Source: JAEYLA01 sp035561315 (GTDB lineage: Bacteria; Bacillota; Clostridia; Christensenellales; CAG-138). Taken from it: a stretch of DNA of 5,808 nucleotides. A program made the position numbers and the translations under genes. The notes below the pieces were generated by a model. It saw nothing but the letters and a program-made list of their open reading frames with translations, was not told the DNA's origin and ran no database searches. Shown piece after piece: positions 5,770 to 5,808 of this stretch. The first letter of the stretch is position 1; the number at the start of each line of letters is the position of its first letter. The stretch is taken from the NCBI GenBank assembly GCA_035561315.1, contig DATMXR010000053.1, positions 1-5,808 of the forward strand. Reading direction: 5' to 3'.

Positions 5770-5808
5770 CGATTTTATATCTGTTCCTGTCAAGCATACC
5801 ATATGAAC

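Overview
The window reads as a small inositol-type uptake and regulation locus from a fairly GC-rich member of the Bacillota, most likely a gut-type clostridial lineage. The evidence is strong AGGAGG-type ribosome binding sites, sigma-A promoters with extended -10 boxes, a lipoprotein-anchored binding protein, and proteins closest (from memory of the family sequences) to Bacillus subtilis IolI and IolR. No species can be named from the sequence alone.

Layout. Positions 1-264 hold a near-consensus promoter and an unusually long leader of about 218 nt. Four plus-strand genes follow: a sugar/polyol-binding lipoprotein (265-1269), a double-domain sugar ABC ATPase (1391-2908), a MglC/RbsC-type permease (2922-3935) and an IolI-type inosose isomerase (4067-4900). 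A minus-strand DeoR-family regulator resembling IolR (4975-5739) converges on them, with its own promoter at the right edge. The gaps carry structure: a 16-bp perfect stem-loop between the binding-protein and ATPase genes, a roughly 89-bp MITE-like inverted-repeat segment between the permease and iolI, and an 11-bp hairpin between the converging iolI and iolR genes.

How it fits together. The lipoprotein would capture a cyclic polyol or sugar outside the cell, the permease and ATPase would import it, and IolI would interconvert 2-keto-myo-inositol and 1-keto-D-chiro-inositol. The DeoR-type protein would repress the operon until an inositol-catabolic intermediate accumulates. The transporter proteins alone look galactose/ribose-like (MglBAC). 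The inositol assignment rests on the iolI and iolR neighbours. The dehydrogenase and ring-cleavage genes (iolG, iolE, iolD, iolB, iolC, iolJ, iolA) are not in the window.

I found no tRNA, rRNA, CRISPR array, transposase or clearly new defence or mobile system. The points most worth following up are the probable ABC-type inositol import linked to iolI, the RNA structures in the gaps, the inverted-repeat insertion, and the start-codon question in the ATPase gene.
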